Of a stretch of 64,000 nt of DNA, positions 32,120 to 43,479 are shown one piece after another. Within the stretch, counting starts at the first letter, position 1, and every line of letters starts with the position of its first letter. Below the pieces are notes generated by a model. It was not told the origin of the DNA, searched no databases, and saw nothing but the letters and a program-made list of their open reading frames with translations. Origin of the DNA: Gymnogyps californianus (taxonomy: Eukaryota > Chordata > Aves > Accipitriformes > Cathartidae); assembly GCF_018139145.2 (NCBI RefSeq), contig NC_059485.1, positions 18,723,698 through 18,787,697 on the forward strand, in the 5' to 3' direction. Both the position numbers and the translations under genes were made by a program.

Positions 32120-33590
32120 TAACCTGGTGCTCGCTGGTTTTTTGAGCGTTTTTTGTTTTGTTTCAAGTTGATGGTTCGTTGAGATTAGCTTTTTCTAGGG
32201 TCGTTGAAGATTGGATGACACTGGGTTGCATGATGGACAAGTAGGCTTCACATCGTGTTCGTGTTGGGACCTGCCCAGAGCCACCACCACCACCACGGTC
32301 AGCCGGGAGCGGGGCGTGGGGTGACGAAGCGGGGCTGAGCAGAGGCGGCTGCGACCATCCGTCCAGGATGCAGGGGGCTGGCAGAGCTGCACTGGAGTCT
32401 TGGCATGGCGGGGTTCACGGCTGTGAGGTGATGCTGTGAGTCACGGAGCGTCCTTTGAGCGCTTCTTGGTCTTTCTCTTGGGCAGAAATACATTACACAA
32501 GGCTGCAAGGAAGGAGATGAAGCACTGCCAGGGGGAAATGCTTTCTTATACAGGAGGCATTAACCTGCAGAACTTGCCACCATGCAGTATCTTCAAAGCC
32601 AATTCATTAGCCGGTGTCAAAGGAGGATGAGACTCGTTTGTGGATGATATGATCAGAAAGAGTCGCTTAGGGCACAGCAGATGTTTCTAATTCATGTTCA
32701 TGTTTGAAGACAGACCAGCAGCTGACCCTGTTTCCCAAGCTGGTTCTCATCTCTCTGCTCCATGAAGTCAGGTTCTGGTCCCCTGTTTCTCCAAGTTTTT
32801 ATAGCCTTGTCTTGTGTATCAGCTAAGTACTTTCCAGGTTGCAAAGCATGTAGATTGTCGGTGAACAAGGACCCTAAGAGGACTTGAGATGCTCCATCCC
32901 AACCTTAAAAAGCAGGTTGTTGCAGCAGGTTGAGTGCAGGAGTCTTTTGTTTTATTTTGAGGTGAAGTATGATTTATTTTGCAAGGCCCAGCAAGTAGTT
33001 GCTGTTTACATCGGTGAGGCATTACTGCATGGCAGGAACTGTTTTGGGGTGGGAAATGGGGGCTGGCACGCTTGGGAAGAACAGGCAGGGCTTTCTCCTT
33101 TCCAGGGAGAGATGGAGCAACTTGGCAGCTTGGCAGCTGGAGAGGAGCTGGAGGGTTTGGCCCTTGAGAAGGGGGATAGTCCCCTGCCCTGAGACAGAAC
33201 TTGCTCCTGGAGTTAGTGTTTTCCTCCTCCTCAGCTTTCAAAATCCCATTTTGTACTTTTGGAGGAAGCGATAGACCAGAGCTGTGAATTTGGGGGCAGC
33301 AGGAAAGGCATGGGCTTGTGTGTGTGCAGCATGCATGGCCCAGTCAAGGCGGGAAGTACAACCAGACCACATCATCCTATTAAGGTTGTACGTTTAAAAT
33401 GATAAATACAGAGGTGGCAGCTTTTAAGCAGAGAGAAAACTGATGCTGCAAAGCACGTTGCCCATGCTGCAGGCAGCGAGCTTGCCTGTGATGGACGTTG
33501 GAGGGTTTGATTTCTGGTGGGGGGCACATCTGTGGAGGGGAAAGCTGGAGCACGGAGTATTTCTTTTCTGGGACTCTGTGGGTAGTCCTA
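32120..33590. other. No gene recognised
   Basis: Non-coding; a short CAC triplet run lies near 32282-32295. Nothing else is recognised. Confidence 0.6.
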
Positions 33591-33594
33591 TTAG

Positions 33595-33800
33595 CTTTCT
33601 TACAGTAGCACTTCTTTTTTAATTTCTCAGTGCTGCCGCGTTTCATAGGCCATAACTTTTAATTTCTCCCCTTGTTAACCTGCACAGCAGTACTGACTCA
33701 GTGCTGGAACAATACATGAGACAGTCAGGAGAAGCAGTGATTCATGCTGCCTGGTGGATGGGATGAGCCCGTCTTCTCTGCTCGCTTATTAATTTCTTCT
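33595..33800. promoter_or_regulatory. Candidate conserved element with MARE/AP-1-like palindrome
   Basis: ACTGACTCAGT at 33692-33702 is a perfect odd palindrome containing an AP-1 core and resembles a MAF recognition element. It sits in an AT-richer stretch containing TTTTAATTTCTC twice (near 33616 and 33656). No repeat family is recognised. Confidence 0.3.
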
Positions 33801-33809
33801 AGTGCGTGA

Positions 33810-36010
33810 GTCAGGCTCTCCTCGCCCCCGGGCAGGAAAGCAGCCGTGGTGAGTTTTAAACGGGGAGCCAGGAAGGAGGCCGCAGGGAGGCTGGCAGGTA
33901 GGGGCTGCTGCTGGTGGCCACCCTGCTCCCTGGGTGCTGCCAGCTCTGAGTCATCTGGTGTGCAGCAGGGGACATCGCCGTGCCGGCACCTCCTGCATCT
34001 CCTGCTGGGTCCTGCATAGTAGCAGTCCTAGCGATCCCTCTCTTACCGGCTCGGGAGTCTCGCTGCCTTCCCAAGGATTCCCCTGGGCACGGGGGTGAAG
34101 TTTGCAAGCTGGGCTCATGGCCAAGCCGGCTGTATGCAGCGCATGCTCTCCTGCTGCTCGGTCACAGGTTTGGAGGCAAAGAGAGCCGATTCAGCTGGCT
34201 TGCCCTGCACATCTCTTTTGGTGTGTGGCACGAGGCTGAGATCCCCTTTCCCCACCTGTCCACCAGCCTGCGGCATGTCCTGACACCCATCCTCCTCTTG
34301 GCCCGCGTGTTCGGCAGCGTTACCTGCATGCTTCATCGCTTGGCAGAAGCTATGGGAGCAGTAGGACAGAACTGAGACCAAGCAGGTTCATCACATGTGC
34401 AGCAGTGGTTACAGAGTGGGTAGCCTTGTGTCCCGTCAGGATCCAGGCCTGGATTGCTGCAGGGTACCTGACCCCCAGGATCAGCCCCAGCACCAGGACA
34501 GCCCCAATTACAGCTTTGCCAATTAACGGCAGCGACAGGCCCATGAAAGCAGCTGGGCTCCAGCTTTGCAGTAGGTAAAGCCATGAGAGCAAAGGTGGGA
34601 GAGCACTCGGGCTGCTGCCTTTGGCTTGGCTTTGACCAGGCAGGCACCGAAGAAGCTGCACAGCTGCCTGCAGCCCACAGCAGGTTGCCCAGATTGTTGC
34701 TAGAAACACATCTGGGGCTGGGGAGACAGGAAAAGTCAAAGCTTCCCCAGACTTGCAGGCATAAGAGTGGTAAGAGGACTGGTGGGAGAGCAGTTTGTGA
34801 AGTCCTGGTTAGCTCTGATCTCGGAGGATGCGTGTTGAAAATAACCCCATGCCGCTGCGTTGTGCCAGGAGCCGCCGCTCTGGGCACCCCGGCACCCTTT
34901 GGGGCTGTCAGAAGGATGGGGACGTTGTGGGTGCTGCAGGGATGGCTGTGGCAGGAGGGTTGAGATAGACCAGCTCCCAGTCTCAGCTGGACAGTGGTGG
35001 TGCGAGTGGGTGCCTCAACACACGTGCCTGGGCCCGCCTCACTGAAGGGGTCCTTGGGCCGTGGGGCGTTTGAACCGTGGCTCCTGGGGAGCATTGGTGA
35101 TGCTGATCCTGGGCGTTTGGCATCTTCCTGAGCTTTGGCAGCATCGCAAGGGGAGATGCAAGCGAAGGCATCAAGGTGGGTTTCTCCCATCTGGCTGGCA
35201 CCGTTCTGGCAGAGAAATCTGTTCCAGAAGGGCTTCCTAGAAGTTGTGCTATTTGTCCTTGATGTCAGGGTCCTGCGCAGACGCCGGGAGGATGCAGAGG
35301 TCTGTGCCGGACTCTCCCTGCCTGAAACAAGGGTGAATCGATTCCCTTCCGTGGGTGAGGAGCTGCTTGGTCACCAGGTTGTCCATGCAGCCAAGAAATT
35401 TCCTTGTTCGGAGTCACCCTGCCTGTTGAGTCGCCCTCTGTCATCCAGAGGGTGGGCGCCGGGGCTGCCGTACCCCTGCCTGCATCTGGCTGCTGGGGTG
35501 GGCTGGGGGCACGCCAGGCAGCTTCACATCGCAAGCTCTGGGCGAGGGGCATCACAGCCTGACCCCACGGGGGTTCGCTCTGTCTTCCTCTCGTTTTGTT
35601 CTCTACCCTCCGCAAACAGCCCTGAGTCTACCCAGCCGCCTTGGCAGGCCTCCCCGCGCGTCCTCCACCCCCGGCCAACACAGCCATAAAACCCTCTAAT
35701 CCGAACAGGCTGGGGCAGAGCAACACCGCTGCCATCAGGACAACTCTCTGTGTGTGGTTTCTATTTATTGCAGATTTATTTCCTCTGGGTCGCCGTCTCT
35801 GTTGTTGCTCACTCCTTGGCTCTGCTTCTTGGGAGCATCCAGCATTTACCTTCTTGCAGAAAGGGGCTTTGGGGGACTGTAACTTCATTGTACGTGTCAA
35901 TTAGGAAAACACCCTCAGGAATTTCCTTTCTGATGCTGCCTGGCTCTACAATAACCTCTGTCTCCGTGTCTGCCGGCTCCCCAGAGCCCGTCCCGCCAAT
36001 GCAAACCAAA
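33810..36010. other. No gene recognised
   Basis: GC-richer non-coding DNA. A 285-codon minus-strand frame (35190 to 34333) has low-complexity composition. An acceptor-like TATTTATTGCAG near 35763-35773 is not followed by a credible coding exon. Confidence 0.55.
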
Positions 36011-36019
36011 AGGGAGCTG

Positions 36020-36300
36020 GGAGCAGGCTCAGCTCCGCAGACTCATTGAGCTTCTGTTCCAGCTCCCTCCGAGCGCAGAGCCCCATCTCGTTTCCACTTC
36101 TCCCGCGCTTCTCGCTCCCTCTCCGGGCACTGGAGTTTGGAGTTGTTTTGGAAACCGCTGCAACTCCGGCATGACGTCACTGCGATTTTGTAGTATCTCT
36201 GTCTCCATCCTAGTTAGGCGCTTCCTGCTCTCTGGCTCTCGCTCTGGCTCGCCTGGCGTGTCTACGCTCTTTCTTCTCTTCCACAATTCCCCAGGGATTT
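36020..36300. promoter_or_regulatory. Candidate regulatory patch with perfect CRE
   Basis: TGACGTCA lies at 36172-36179, in moderately CpG-retaining, pyrimidine-rich sequence (TCCCGCGCTTCTCGCTCCC near 36103). This is the second perfect CRE in the window. Promoter or enhancer activity is inferred only. Confidence 0.33.
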
Positions 36301-36309
36301 CTTTTCAAC

Positions 36310-37195
36310 TTTTTTTTTTTCCTTCCTGCATCTCTTACACAGCAGCTTTTTCTTCCCTATTTCTTTTTTCTTGAATTTCCTCTTCTCCCCTCTTCTCCAA
36401 AAAGGGCCCTTTTGCCCCCAAACTGGCTTTCCCAATTCATTTTTGTAGCAGGCAGCCATGTCCACTCTGCTGCTGCCAGGAATCCCAAGGTGCCGGGATG
36501 CTCCTGGCCGGCTGGTTCCCCAGGGCAGGGGACGGGCAGGGGCGCGGGTGACCCCCCAGCCGCAGCAGTGCCACCGTGGCTGTGCGCGGGGGTGCGAGGC
36601 GGTGGCAGCTGGACAGGGTCCGGTCTGCAGAGGGTGTTTTCTGCTGCCGCTCTCTGCGCTGGCAGCGGAGCTCAGGCTGCGCCTTCCCTCTCCTCCCCCA
36701 GCTCCTCTTCCACCACCTCATCTTAGCCCAGCTTTTCTTGCTCAGCAAATCTTTTGCTTTACCCTGTCAAGCCCTCTGTCCCCACATCCCCAGCGAAGCC
36801 ACCTTGTACTCTATGGTCCTTGTCTTCACGCCTCCTGCCCCGGCAGCGCCCGTCCCGCTCCCCCCATGAGCACCCACATCCCTGTGCCAGCCCAGGGCTC
36901 CTGTGCCACCCTGGGACCAGCCTGTGATAACCAGCACCGCAGTCTCCTGCCCAGGCTTGGAGAAGAGCATATGCAAGGTTTAATCATGACTCTCTAGCGA
37001 GCGTTTATGAGCATGAACAAAATATGATTTATTTCTTTAATTTCTTCCCTCGCAACACTTAAATGCTGCCTGATTGCAGGCAGACCTCCCCGGGGCCTGC
37101 TGAAGGCATGGCTTGCCTTCCTCCTGCTGCCCGCGCATCCCGACCCCCGGCCAGAGCAGCAAGGTGCTGTGCTTCCTGTGGGAGCAGTCCTAGAA
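36310..37195. other. No gene recognised
   Basis: Pyrimidine-rich at the start (T-runs near 36310), then mixed non-coding sequence. An AT-rich piece lies near 37016-37060. Confidence 0.6.
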
Positions 37196-37222
37196 ACTGC
37201 GCTTTTAAACAAAACGTACAAA

Positions 37223-37264
37223 CATATATATATATATATGTATATGTGTGTGTATATATATGTG
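37223..37264. repeat. Mixed AT/GT dinucleotide microsatellite
   Basis: Tandem AT and GT dinucleotides in about 42 bases. Confidence 0.95.
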
Positions 37265-37400
37265 ACCTCCCACTGCCCTGCAGGAGCTGGGTGTTGCCGT
37301 ACCTGCCTGTAACAAGTGGGCAAACTGAGGCGCGTGGTATGAGCGCTAGGAGGGTCGTGTGATCACACCACTGTTGCGAGACGGACTATTAGTTTTCCAT
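37265..37400 (-). mobile_element. Possible ancient MIR-like SINE relic
   Basis: GTGGGCAAACTGAGGCGCG at 37315-37333 matches the reverse complement of the 'tgcctcagtttccccatctg' block of old CORE/MIR-like SINEs. A degenerate 'ggtcacacagc' equivalent follows at about 37353-37368. Only this core is recognisable. Confidence 0.42.
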
Positions 37401-37409
37401 CCTTGGCTG

Positions 37410-37890
37410 TGCCTGTGGCTTGCCAGGTCATTTATTCCCCAGAGTATCTTTTTAAGTAATTTGGGTTAAAATTGATTTCGGGCAGTGACTGTCTCTTAAC
37501 ATGTGAATACGCGGTGCCCGGTGATGAAGCCCCAGCAAAGATCAGAGCCTTTAATACAAACTCCTATTAAGGTTTTGGCTGTTGCTGGGGTACAGTGGGG
37601 TCTGGATACAGGAGCCTCTTTATCTCAGTTCAGTCAGTTCTTCCTCTGGCTTTCATCTCGTCACCCTGCACGAAGATGTATGCGCATACTTACTTCAAAG
37701 CGACTCTCTCTGTCAGTGGATGGTGCTTGGCGGGCACCTGTGGTCAGCAATATTTGGGTGCTTTTCACTTGCCACAAGCTTGCACTGGAGCAGAGGCTCC
37801 TGCATCCTCCCCGAGGTGCCTGGAGTCCGTCTGCCTCATGTCCCTAAAATAAACGGGCAGAACAGCAGCGAGTGACCTGGGCAACTCCTT
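37410..37890. other. No gene recognised; AT-richer start
   Basis: The first 170 bases are AT-richer (TTTTTAAGTAATTTGGGTTA near 37448) and might be a regulatory element. Nothing else is recognised. Confidence 0.5.
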
Positions 37891-37897
37891 GCAGCGG

Positions 37898-37918
37898 TGC
37901 TGCTGCTGCTGCTGCTGC
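37898..37918. repeat. (CTG)n microsatellite
   Basis: Seven tandem CTG triplets. No coding frame is implied. Confidence 0.95.
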
Positions 37919-37924
37919 CTCCAA

Positions 37925-39115
37925 CCAGACGAGCGGTGGATGGGCAGGACTGGGGTTACTGGCCGCCCTGCTCGGCGGGTTTGTGGTTTGTGAGGGCTTT
38001 TATGGGAGCGACTGTGGGAACTGGGAAACACAGGATCCCGTTTAGGGCACAAACCCTTCCTCAGGTCAGAGGCTGCTGTCTTCAAAACAGAGGGTAGTTG
38101 TGGTGAGTTTGCGCTGAGCGTTAATCCGACAGGGCTGGTGCTGCTGGGCAGGGCTGGGAGTCGCAGCGGGGTTAAGGCAAGGGAAGGGGTGGTGAGTTCG
38201 TTAGCTCCTGTGGGACAGGGGGAACAAGGTAAAAAGGTCATTTATTGCTTGTGGAGTATGGAGAGGTTTGTAGGGAGAGGAGCTGTAAACTTGTCATACC
38301 CTAGAAAAGCAGTTTCTATCATGAGTGCGGTTTTTGTTGTCCGCTGGAGCTATGGATTCCCAGCTTTGTCCTTTGGGTGGGGTTTCTGGGCTTTTGTGGC
38401 GATCAAGCCCGAGAGGTCAGAGGTGCAGCAAGTGCTTCGTGAGAGCCGTGGTGCTGGTGTCCCCACCAGCAACAAACATGTCCCCCACTGCCATCAGTCC
38501 CCCCCCGGCTGAGCCTCTTTGGGATACGGCCGTACCCCGAGCTCAGGTGTACGAGGCTTCTCCTGCAGCTGCTGGCCGGGGCCGTACCCTGCGCTGCCCG
38601 TCCCAGTGCCCCAGCACCCACACCTTGCCACAGCCAGACGGCACGAGTGTGCCTGCCGAATACCGTCCTGTGGGTTAGAAAAGCCCACCAGTGATCGTTT
38701 GGATGTAGCATTAAAGGATCACTTTATCCTCACCAACGTAGGGCTCGCGCAAGCCCTGGGCTGTTTCCAGCCATTACCTGGCTTTTGGGGCGCCTGCCCC
38801 GGCCCCGCAGACCTGCCCTTGCTGGGAAGGAGCTGGTGGGGCTGGGGACTGGGCCACTGGGGTGACACAGGGTCCCGGGGGAATACCTGTACCCTTGTTT
38901 TCTAGGGACAAGTTGAGGTCATTTTGCTGCTCTCCGCCTGGGCGGATAAACCTGCCTCTGAACAGAGACATTTCCGTGGAAGTTGCCTCGAGGTTTGTCA
39001 TTGCCACTTACCCTGGGACAGCGGCGGAGGCCTGTAATTGCAGGGAGAGGCCGCGGGTGGCTCGATGGGAATCTCGGGACAGGCTGCTGCCCTCCCAGCA
39101 GGGAGAGCCCAGCCG
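37925..39115. other. No gene recognised
   Basis: GC-rich non-coding DNA with chance frames only. Confidence 0.6.
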
Positions 39116-39120
39116 GCCCA

Positions 39121-39190
39121 GGAGGGAGGGGAGGAGGACGAGGAGGAGAAGGAGAAGGAAGAAGAGGAGGAGGAGAAGGAAGAAGCAGGG
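39121..39190. repeat. GA-rich, GAG/GAA triplet-like low-complexity tract
   Basis: About 70 bases are almost purely purine on the plus strand. The reading frames crossing it give runs of R, K and E or G that should not be read as protein. A consensus-like donor (ATG/GTGAGT) lies just downstream at 39219-39227, but no exon can be supported. Confidence 0.9.
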
Positions 39191-39446
39191 GCCCCGTGCA
39201 GCTCTGAGCGTTACAGAGATGGTGAGTGATTTAATACCAGAACTAGGGGGGTACCAAAGAGATTTGCTGGGAAAAAGCTAAAATGAATTCAGGGCAGCTA
39301 TTTTTTTTCACGTGGTTCATGAAGACGTTGTGGATCTGGCTGTGATGAAGGCCAGAAGGGTAGATGGGCTCAGCGAGCAGCCTAGCGGGCTGCAGGCCTG
39401 TGAGGTGCGGAGGCAACCGGTGCCCAGACCCCTGCATGCGGGAGGA

Positions 39447-39497
39447 TGCACCAGAGGAGGGACTGTGCCAGAGGAGGGATGGCACCGGAGGAGGGAC
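39447..39497. repeat. Minisatellite, three copies of a 17-bp unit
   Basis: TGCACCAGAGGAGGGAC (39447-39463), TGTGCCAGAGGAGGGAT (39464-39480) and GGCACCGGAGGAGGGAC (39481-39497) are consecutive copies differing at a few positions. Confidence 0.9.
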
Positions 39498-39499
39498 CG

Positions 39500-42270
39500 C
39501 TCCAGTGGGCATCGCGGCAGCTGGCACCGAGCTGTCGTGGCTCCCCGCTCCGAGCAGCAGCTGCTAGGCGGGCTGTTGGTTTAGCCCAATACACTACCCT
39601 AGTTCTGAAGGTGTCCCCATGCCCACTGATCCGGAGGTAAGCAGGAGCCGGCGGGATGGGGTGAGCGTGAGGACATGGGCAGGAGCTGCAGGGTGGGGAC
39701 CAGGGAGTAGGTGCGACAAAGAAGGGCCGTGGGCGGCGGGAGGAGGAGCGGCAGAGCCCTGCCCAGACCTAAAAGCCCCAGCAGCTTTTAGAGATGTGCA
39801 TTTTGCACGCAGCATGTGTCACCCGCCACCCGAGCGGCCGCTGCGTTTTGGCACAGTCCTTCCAATATGCGTCACCTGCCACGGGAGGATGCCCTGCGTG
39901 AACGTAAGAGTTGCTTTTTCGCGTGCTTGTCGCCTTCTGCGTGGATGCTGGGCTTGGCTGCCCTCCTGCGTGGCAGCCCGGCTTGGCTGAAGTGGCAGGA
40001 GTTTTGCCGGAGACCAGGTGGAGTCAGCACATCACCTTCCTCCCTGGTCTCCACGTCCGCGGGGACGCAAGGTCCATCACCACCCTGCCCCTCAAGTGAC
40101 AGCACGCTGCCATGAAGGTCCTCCGAACTGGGGCTGGGGCCTCTCTGGGCACTTCCATCGTGCCACTCCCCCAAAGGGATTCTTAAGCTTGTTTGATTAT
40201 GCATTAAAACTGGTCCACAGGTCCCGAGTGATGGAGGAGAGGGGACCAGGAGGGTTTCAAAAGGGGCCAGGCAACAGCAAGGTGTACTGGGTCTTGTGCT
40301 GGGCGGTGGAGGGGTGTTTGATTTCTAGCTCTGCAGCATGGCACCTCGGCGTAGCTGATTTTGAAGATTTGCAAAAGAGGTGTGCTGGAGCTGAGAGGCT
40401 CTGCAGAGCCCCGGGTCTGACCTACTGAGAAAAAGCATTATATTTTTATAAAACAAGATGCAGGTATTACATCATCTGTGTTCTTTGCAAGGATTTACCG
40501 AGGCTGTATCATGTCATAGACATACGTTCTGCTCTTAGTTTCCTGAAGCTGGTGTTTCAGATGAAGTCAGATGCAATCTCTGCTGTGCAGCATTTTTCCA
40601 GGTTGACGGGGTGAGATCTCCTCTGCCTGCAGGCAGCAGATGTGTGGCAGTGGTGTGGGGCACCCAGGGGACCCCAGGCTCTGCAGCCTCAGCCCAGGGC
40701 CGGAGGGCTGCGGGACCAGAGAGGGCTGGGGCTGCCTTCCCCTGCATTCGCTGTGCACGGCTGCCACTGTCTTGGGATTTCGTGGCACCTTAGATGGTGT
40801 TGTACATGAGTCCTGCCTGGCTCTGGCCCTTGGAAACGCCATTTTCTGGAGGCCCAAAAAGGAGAAAACAAATAACAAGGCTGTTGCTGTGATAGCTGCT
40901 GGTGATATCCCCCACCTTCTGTGGGGGTGTTGGGATCGCTGGGCTCTGCAGCAAGGTGTCGGGCTGCTGCCCCATCGCCTGGGCGTGCTGGTCCCTGCAC
41001 CCCGGCACGGAGGCGCTGCCCTGTCCCTGCTGTGCGTGGGGACTGTCCAAACCAGGCAGTGCAAGAGTCACAGGTGTTTGAGCAGTTTATCAAATTTCAA
41101 AGAAATTTGGAAGGGCTTCCAAGCGCCGAAGGATTCATCCATTTGCGTTTCTCAGTCTCACATCCCTGGGTAAAGTTCACGCGTGCCTTTACATTGAATC
41201 CAGAAGGGGGTGGAAGGTGGATGCTCCCTTGTGCGCACTCTTTTATTCTCTGTGCTGACAGCAGTAATGCCAATAAAACAAATTTTTTGTTTTCTGTGTT
41301 CATTTGATCTCCTGCAATAACAGCATGTGGAGCTTGTACAGCCCTCCACCTCCCCGGAGCGCTGCGTGAACATGACGCGCGTCTTCTTGTGACCAGTAAA
41401 TAGCATTTGGGGAGTGAAAAGAAAAACAGAAAGGTTAGTTCGTTATTCTTTGTGATATATGAGAAAGCTGTCAGCTCCATCCTGAAATCATGAATCCCCG
41501 GGTATTCCTGGGACAGGGCGAAGGAATGCATCCTGCAGTATTTTTTCACTTGGAACCACCATTTGGCTGTTCTGGGTCTGAAAAGTTTAACTTCGGCTGA
41601 GTAACAAATTAATGCCGTCTCTTAGTCATTGTCTGGCTTGGATGGAAACACTTAGCTGACCTGGTTTATCTGTGTATCCATCCCGATGGCTTGGACAGGT
41701 CTCTTTGCTGGCTGCTGGGTGCCTTCCAGGGCGCTCGCTTGCGGTGCCGCTCGCCTGCTGCAGCGCCGGCGATGCACACAGTGCCGACGGGCGTGGAGGA
41801 AGGTCGGACATGGTGCTGCTGGTACTTGTCACGGTCTCAGCGTATGAGCGGAGGTGGTTTCTGGAAGGTTTTTTGTTGAGTTTTTTTTTTTCTCTTTTTT
41901 ACATTATTTTTATTAGACTGGTAGAGCTGGAGAAAAGCTCTTCAGGCTTCTGCTTCAGGCCGGTGGCAAGGGGGCTCTGTGCCCCAACACTCGGCTGGTT
42001 TAAAAACTGCAGGTTGATCCTGATAAAAGATGAGCTCTAGCCCTCGCTCACATCTCCTCGCCTTGTGCGTTGGCAGGGTGGTCCACAGGACTGGCGGGAG
42101 GCATGTGGAGGTGCTGGGGCGCTCCCCGGGTCTCTGCGTGCTCGTGACTTCCGAACTGGAAAGGGGACTTGGAAAGATCCTTGCTGAACTTTCTATATTG
42201 TTGGTTTCATTTAAGCGAGGAACCAGCTCATTGTGCGGTTGCAAACGTGACAGCACATTCACCAGGCCTC
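39500..42270. other. No gene recognised; small hairpin and isolated poly(A) signal
   Basis: CAAATTTC (41091-41098) and GAAATTTG (41102-41109) form an 8-bp stem with a 3-nt loop. AATAAA near 41273-41278 is followed by a T/G-rich stretch, the arrangement of a cleavage and polyadenylation site, but no transcript can be tied to it. Otherwise featureless. Confidence 0.5.
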
Positions 42271-42279
42271 AGGAGCGGG

Positions 42280-42620
42280 CGGTCAGACCGCGGGATTGCA
42301 TCCTCCTTCCCTGTGTGCCGCATCGCCTGCGCCTCGCCGCGGCGCCTGATCCCATGCCAGCCCCGCGCGCTCTCAGGGCAGAGACGGGCTGTGACGGGCT
42401 GACAGCATCCGGCTTTCTGCTGCTGTGTTGCATCTGCAGAAATGTGTGAAAAGGGAGGATTTTATCCGCCTCGGATATAATGCAGGTTGAGGGGGAGCTC
42501 GGGGCCGCCTGTGCAGGGGGAAGATGGTACCTGCGTTGTTGGGTGCTGCACGCCAGCGCCCGCATCGCCCCCCGGGTTAGCACCGGGGCATCTCCCCGTG
42601 CTTCATTCAGGCTAAGAGGA
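42280..42620. other. Modestly CpG-rich patch, no gene
   Basis: CpG-dense words occur at 42284-42380 (GCGCCTCGCCGCGGCGCC near 42329). It is short, and no promoter can be claimed. Confidence 0.3.
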
Positions 42621-42929
42621 CCCTGCCTGGCTCCAGCCCTCGCACCCCTGCAGAGCTGCCCCGAAACCATCCCCACTCCTCTGCTGCTCAGGAGAGCCCG
42701 AGCGAGATGGGCTGGAAAGCCAGTCAGAAGCAAAGTTAATTTAAAAAACCTCGACGAAGAGCTGTTTTTCTAGTACTGGCCAAGAAACGTGACACTGAAC
42801 AAATAGTAGAAAATAAAACAAAAAATAAAATTCACATTGGATCTAGAAACAGCCTTTTAATTTGCAGAATCTACGATGTCTGCGTGCAGAAATCTTAATT
42901 TCAGATCCGGTCTTTCAATGCAAATGTCA

Positions 42930-43475
42930 CTTTAAATAGATATTTCTGTGTGCACGTTCTGGTGCCTTTTGCCATGTCGTTAATGGATTGCTCATTCTGT
43001 GAGTACATTCTTGTCTCATTTTGTATCCCCATACATTAAATTGATAGTTTGGGGGATTATTGCTCGTTCCAAGATTACATGGGTGGAGTCCCCTTTATAT
43101 GGCCATGCTGGTATGTAGTGAATTTGAATTGGCGCAGCAGAAAACTTGAAAATTTGGAACAGATAACTGTCTCCTATCTTTATATGGGAACATCAGAGTT
43201 TCTAGCTTTATTCTGGGGTTCTTGCCATTCCAAATATAATTTATTCTTTTATATAACTGTTTTCATATGATACACTCTGAAGAGTGGATAATGGTTTTGG
43301 GGAGGAATATAATAATTTTTTTTTTCCCCTCCAAGGCTGTCTTCCCAATTAATGAGATTGAGAACACGTTCCAAAAATCTATTTTTCCCCTCCGGGCTTT
43401 TTCTGATGTACTCAATTTATTCTGTAGTGTGTCTTGCGCTTCCTTTATGGAGTTTGATGCCTAAATATTTAGTGG
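42930..43475 (-). mobile_element. Decayed L1-type LINE, ORF2 C-terminal part
   Basis: Translating the minus strand gives KYLGIKLHKG (43470 to 43441), then, about 70 codons on, IWNGKNPRIKLETL (43235 to 43194), and then SVPNFQV (about 43163 to 43143) in the same phase. These reproduce, in order, conserved blocks downstream of the reverse transcriptase domain of L1-clade ORF2 proteins: 'kYLGI', then 'fiWngkkPRi...L', then 'lPnf'. A further NP-x5-W-like segment appears toward 42965. Stop codons and phase damage show it is long dead. CR1 elements, the usual bird LINEs, do not share the 'IWngk-PRi' block. The exact ends are uncertain. Confidence 0.65.
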
Positions 43476-43479
43476 TGGT

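Noticed and set aside
38862..39281. 139-codon frame with a long run of R and K residues, suggestive of a basic nuclear protein
   Set aside because: The basic run is a translation of the GA-rich low-complexity tract at 39121-39190; other frames of the same tract give E or G runs.
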